Assembly (NCBI GenBank): GCA_003696125.1
Contig: RFHZ01000652.1
Span: 1-6,365 of the forward strand
Direction of reading: 5' to 3'
Length of the DNA: 6,365 nucleotides
DNA from: Nitrospinota bacterium
GTDB taxonomy: Bacteria > Tectomicrobia > Entotheonellia > J063
The position numbers and the translations under genes were made by a program. Shown here in pieces: positions 5,193 through 6,365 of this stretch. How positions within the stretch are numbered: the first letter of the stretch is position 1; every line of letters starts with the position of its first letter. A model generated the notes under the pieces. That model saw only the letters and a list, made by a program, of their open reading frames with translations, searched no databases and had not been told where the DNA came from.

Positions 5193-6365
5193 ATGCCACA
5201 GGAACGGTACGTGATCATCGGGAACAGTGCTGCCGGCTTGAATGCGGCAGAAGCCATACGAGAGATAGACGGGGAGGGAGAGATCACCCTGATCTCGGCC
5301 GAGGATACGCTCGCTTACTCCCGCGTGGCCACCCCCTACTTCATCAGCGGGGAGATCGGGGATAGGACCCTCTTCTTCAAGGATGCGCAGTTCTACCGGG
5401 ATCTGAACATCACCCCCCTGCTGGGGAAGCGGGTCACGGCCGTAGAACCGGCGCAGAACAGGGTGGTGTTGAACGATGGGACAGGCATCCCCTACACTAA
5501 ACTCCTGATCGGGACCGGCTCCACCCATCAGATCCCCCCCATCCAGGGAGTGGACAGGGTGGAGTTCTTCCCCCACTGGACCCTGGAAGAGGCCAGGCGG
5601 ATCAAAGAGAAGGCGGCGGCGGTACGGGAGGTGGTCGTGCTGGGTGGAGGGTTCATCAGCATGCTGACCATCAACGCCATGCACAAGTGCAACCGGGAGA
5701 TCCGGTTTACCGTGGTCGAGTTGATGGACCAGGTGATGCCCCGGCTCCTGGACCGGCAGGCGGCGCAGATGCTGGAGGAGCAGATGCGCCAGCAGGGGAT
5801 AGAGGTGAGGACGGGTGCAGAAGCGGTAGAGCTGGCCGAACTGCCGGGCGGGAGGAAGCGGGTAACGCTTAAGGATGGCTCGCTCCTCGAAGCCGATATG
5901 ATCGTCATGGCCACCGGGGTGCGTCCCAACATCGACTTCCTGCAGGGGAGTGGGATTGCGGTTCAACGCGGGGTCCTGGTCGATCAACAGATGCGGACCA
6001 GCGTGGAAAACATCTTTGCCGCCGGCGACTGCGCCGAATGTGCGGATTTTCTCCACAGGGAGCGTACCGTTGTTCACGCCATCTGGCCGACCGCGGTGGA
6101 ACAGGGAAAGGTGGCCGGCGCCAACATGGCTGGAAAGCGCCTGGAGTACCCGGGTAGCCTCAGCATGAACGTGCTGGACGCTTTTGGCATGACCTTTACC
6201 TCTATCGGCCTCTTCCAGGAAGAAGCCGGGGTCGAGATGTTGAGTTTCACCGATCCGGAACGCAGGATTTACCGCAAGCTGGCTCTCAAAGATGGCCGGC
6301 GTATCGTCGGCCTCATCGCGGCAGGAGGAGCGGAAGAGGTCCGCTACATGGGAGCGGTCCAGTCC
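5193..6365 (+). CDS. aorC: FAD/NAD(P)-dependent pyridine nucleotide oxidoreductase, AorC-like (3' end outside window)
   Basis: I translated this frame by hand. It starts at ATG 5193 and stays open for 391 codons to the right edge, so the C terminus is missing; relatives are a little over 400 residues. It is a two-dinucleotide-fold flavoprotein. FAD binding is shown by VIIGNSAAG (residues 7-15), LLIGTGS (104-110) and the late VENIFAAGDCAE (271-282). NAD(P)H binding is shown by VVVLGGGFIS (147-156) with an acidic E176 after the following strand, which favours NADH. ATGVRPN (240-246) is also typical. The segment after the first fold reads YSRVATPYF (42-50) with no cysteine, so it lacks the redox cysteine of NADH oxidases, NADH peroxidases and CoA-disulfide reductases. 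Only C166, C280 and C283 occur in the visible part. By position it is the AorC equivalent, exchanging electrons between AorA and NAD(P). Generic alternatives are ferredoxin- or rubredoxin-NAD reductase-like proteins. Confidence 0.87.
   Translation, partial: MPQERYVIIGNSAAGLNAAEAIREIDGEGEITLISAEDTLAYSRVATPYFISGEIGDRTLFFKDAQFYRDLNITPLLGKRVTAVEPAQNRVVLNDGTGIPYTKLLIGTGSTHQIPPIQGVDRVEFFPHWTLEEARRIKEKAAAVREVVVLGGGFISMLTINAMHKCNREIRFTVVELMDQVMPRLLDRQAAQMLEEQMRQQGIEVRTGAEAVELAELPGGRKRVTLKDGSLLEADMIVMATGVRPNIDFLQGSGIAVQRGVLVDQQMRTSVENIFAAGDCAECADFLHRERTVVHAIWPTAVEQGKVAGANMAGKRLEYPGSLSMNVLDAFGMTFTSIGLFQEEAGVEMLSFTDPERRIYRKLALKDGRRIVGLIAAGGAEEVRYMGAVQS

Noticed and set aside
5085-6077. Minus-strand open frame (330 codons) opposite aorC
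   Set aside because: The plus strand here encodes an unmistakable FAD/NAD(P) flavoprotein; the antisense product shows no recognisable domain.

Overview
The window is a GC-rich (roughly 60 % by eye), gene-dense stretch with all seven recognisable genes on the + strand. Strong AGGAGG-type ribosome binding sites, TTGACT/TAGGAT promoter-like pairs and a bacterial-type aldehyde ferredoxin oxidoreductase (AOR) cluster suggest an anaerobic or facultative bacterium. The codon and RBS style recalls GC-rich Clostridia-like thermophiles such as Moorella or Desulfotomaculum relatives. That placement is a low-confidence impression, not a taxonomic call.

Region 1 (1-2090) is the tail of a branched-chain amino acid-type (LivG/LivF) ABC importer operon. 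It holds two ATPase genes joined by an ATGA overlap, then, 22 bases on, a PduO-type ATP:cob(I)alamin adenosyltransferase. The first ~50 codons of the livG-like frame are odd: they lack the normal N-terminal ABC strand and A-loop and use different alanine codons from the rest of the gene.

Region 2 (2091-2641) is a promoter-like element followed by a single small coxG-like gene (SRPBCC fold). No other CO-dehydrogenase gene is visible.

Region 3 (2642-6365) is an AorABC-type module, preceded by a second promoter-like element very similar to the one before coxG. It encodes a four-cluster [4Fe-4S] ferredoxin subunit (aorA-like) and the tungsten- or molybdenum-pterin catalytic subunit (aorB-like, joined to aorA by an ATGA overlap). 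After a 104-base gap holding a long hairpin comes an FAD/NAD(P)-binding oxidoreductase (aorC-like), which runs off the right edge. Together these would oxidise aldehydes to carboxylic acids (or the reverse), passing electrons through the Fe-S subunit to FAD and NAD(P). This follows the pattern of the Aromatoleum aromaticum AorABC enzyme.

No RNA genes, CRISPR arrays, insertion sequences or phage genes were seen. No gene-free stretch exceeds about 130 bases. I see no wholly undescribed system. The best leads are the hairpin between aorB and aorC, the matched promoters of coxG and aorA, and the chimera-like start of the first gene.
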